Origin: a virus
Virus record (IMG/VR): IMGVR_UViG_3300047462_000173
Coordinates: 1-20,459 of that record
DNA: 20,459 nt
Strand: one strand, 5' to 3'
In this document: positions 19,923 to 20,459 of the stretch, piece by piece
How the letters are laid out: each line of letters opens with the position of its first letter
Numbering within the stretch: position 1 is the first letter of the stretch
Position numbers and translations under genes: made by a program
Notes under the pieces: model-generated
The model's database searches: none
Seen by the model: the letters and a program-made list of their open reading frames with translations, nothing else
What the model was told of the DNA's origin: nothing

Positions 19923-20191
19923 AACCGCAACCGATGAAACCCACCATCAAGATCGGGGATAGGATAGAGTTGGAATGGCTGGATAGCGTGTTTGTAGAAG
20001 GGTGGAGATACCCGCATCATCCCCAGAATCGCATGCTTCCAAAGATCAAGTCTATTGGGTTTGTAACTAGCGTCAGCGAATCTCACATTGAGATATCAAG
20101 CTCCACTGGCGAAACCGGGGGTGTGTTATCTCCGTTGATGATTCCTAGGGGGAGCGTATTGAAGATGGGACCCATTGGAGGTGGCAAATGA
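19919..20191 (+). CDS. Small SH3-like beta-barrel phage protein, 90 aa
   Basis: The pattern KIGDRIELEWLDSVFVEGW, then SIGFVTSVSESHIEISSS, then LSPLMIPRGSVLKM resembles a widespread small phage protein family with an SH3-like barrel and unknown function. It is coupled to the previous gene by ATGA. It overlaps the next small ORF by 11 nt. Confidence 0.75.
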   Translation: MKPQPMKPTIKIGDRIELEWLDSVFVEGWRYPHHPQNRMLPKIKSIGFVTSVSESHIEISSSTGETGGVLSPLMIPRGSVLKMGPIGGGK

Positions 20192-20279
20192 ACGACTTCG
20201 AGACCGCGTGCAGGTATTAGAATTAGAAGTATCTATCGTATCACACGAACTTCCAAAGGATGATACCATTGCTTATTGA
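20181..20279 (+). CDS. Possible small coiled-coil protein, 32 aa (GTG start)
   Basis: Read from GTG at 20181, the frame gives MANERLRDRVQVLELEVSIV followed by a short acidic end. This is a clear heptad-type amphipathic helix, typical of small phage coiled-coil proteins. It overlaps the preceding gene by 11 nt and the nuclease start by 20 nt. The alternative ATG at 20188, which has better ribosome-binding spacing, opens only a 10-codon ORF in another frame. Whether either is translated is open. Confidence 0.4.
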   Translation: MANERLRDRVQVLELEVSIVSHELPKDDTIAY

Positions 20280-20459
20280 CAACAGCGCCGCACAAATGTT
20301 TCGCATGTGCCCGTGGGCGTATTATGAGGCGTATTTGCGGAATGGCCGGGGCGTCCAACCAATCCCCGCGAAGGAGGGCGAGGAGTATTCCACCCTAGAG
20401 TTTGGGGAGAGGGTGCACGAAAAACTAGAGGTCTATTATAAAACGCTAAAAGCTATCCA
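20260..20459 (+). CDS. PD-(D/E)XK nuclease family protein (partial, runs off right edge)
   Basis: The first 66 residues show the N-terminal signature of RecB/Cas4-like PDDEXK_1 nucleases: NSAAQMFRMCPWAYYEAYLR (4-23 in the mature frame), then STLEFGERVHEKLEVYYKTL. The C-P-W-x-Y-Y motif and the G-x-x-x-H-x-x-L helix are typical. Catalytic D/E-x-K residues lie beyond the window. The start is uncertain: ATG at 20260 has AAAGG abutting it, while TTG at 20269 has the same site at a better distance. Such phage nucleases act in recombination or replication. Confidence 0.8.
   Translation, partial: MIPLLIDNSAAQMFRMCPWAYYEAYLRNGRGVQPIPAKEGEEYSTLEFGERVHEKLEVYYKTLKAI

Overview
This window is a stretch of a tailed double-stranded DNA bacteriophage genome (class Caudoviricetes). 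It carries both terminase subunits, a beta-helix tail spike, several Thr/Val/Ala-rich beta-structured virion proteins, and dozens of tiny, tightly overlapping genes. There is no rRNA, tRNA, insertion sequence, integrase or CRISPR array. The host cannot be named. A phage-encoded secreted protein with a PEP-CTERM-like C-terminus hints at a Gram-negative host with an exosortase system.

Left arm (about 1-8356, all minus strand): the packaging and virion operon. In transcription order it holds a small terminase subunit-like protein (7922-8356), a small beta-sandwich virion protein, the large terminase (6009-7535), a DUF5317-like membrane protein, a histidine phosphatase, a 52-aa zinc-ribbon-like protein (4840-4998), two beta-rich structural proteins, a pectate-lyase-fold tail spike (1635-3308), a membrane protein, a Cys/His-rich protein, a 52-aa ORF, and a repeat-containing structural protein running off the left edge. 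Most neighbours overlap or abut.

Divergent region (about 8357-9027): separates the two transcription units. It holds a 15-bp-stem bulged hairpin, an AT-rich segment with three iteron-like repeats, one doubtful minus-strand ORF, and the first two of four copies of a 25-bp dispersed repeat.

Right arm (about 9028-20459, all plus strand): first a train of small accessory genes (9028-12203), many joined by ATGA stop-start overlaps and including micro-ORFs. Next comes a secreted PEP-CTERM-like protein (12115-12861), followed by the most striking part, a peptide-ligation module: two divergent COOH-NH2 amidoligases (12934-14031 and 16013-17422), a class II glutamine amidotransferase fused to a C-terminal zinc ribbon (17555-18601), and a RimK-like ATP-grasp ligase (18641-19426), interspersed with zinc-ribbon proteins. 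The amidotransferase has its catalytic Cys only if translation starts at an in-frame AUC codon placed 7 nt after a strong Shine-Dalgarno sequence. A non-coding gap of about 790 bp with several hairpins lies inside the module (14360-15150). The right edge opens a PD-(D/E)XK (RecB/Cas4-like) nuclease gene.

Working model (inference): the early or middle plus-strand operon makes an isopeptide- or amide-linked peptide product or modification. The ATP-grasp protein and amidoligases would form the bonds, and the amidotransferase would supply ammonia or handle the glutamine/glutamyl group. The target is unknown; a host envelope component or protein tagging are both possible.
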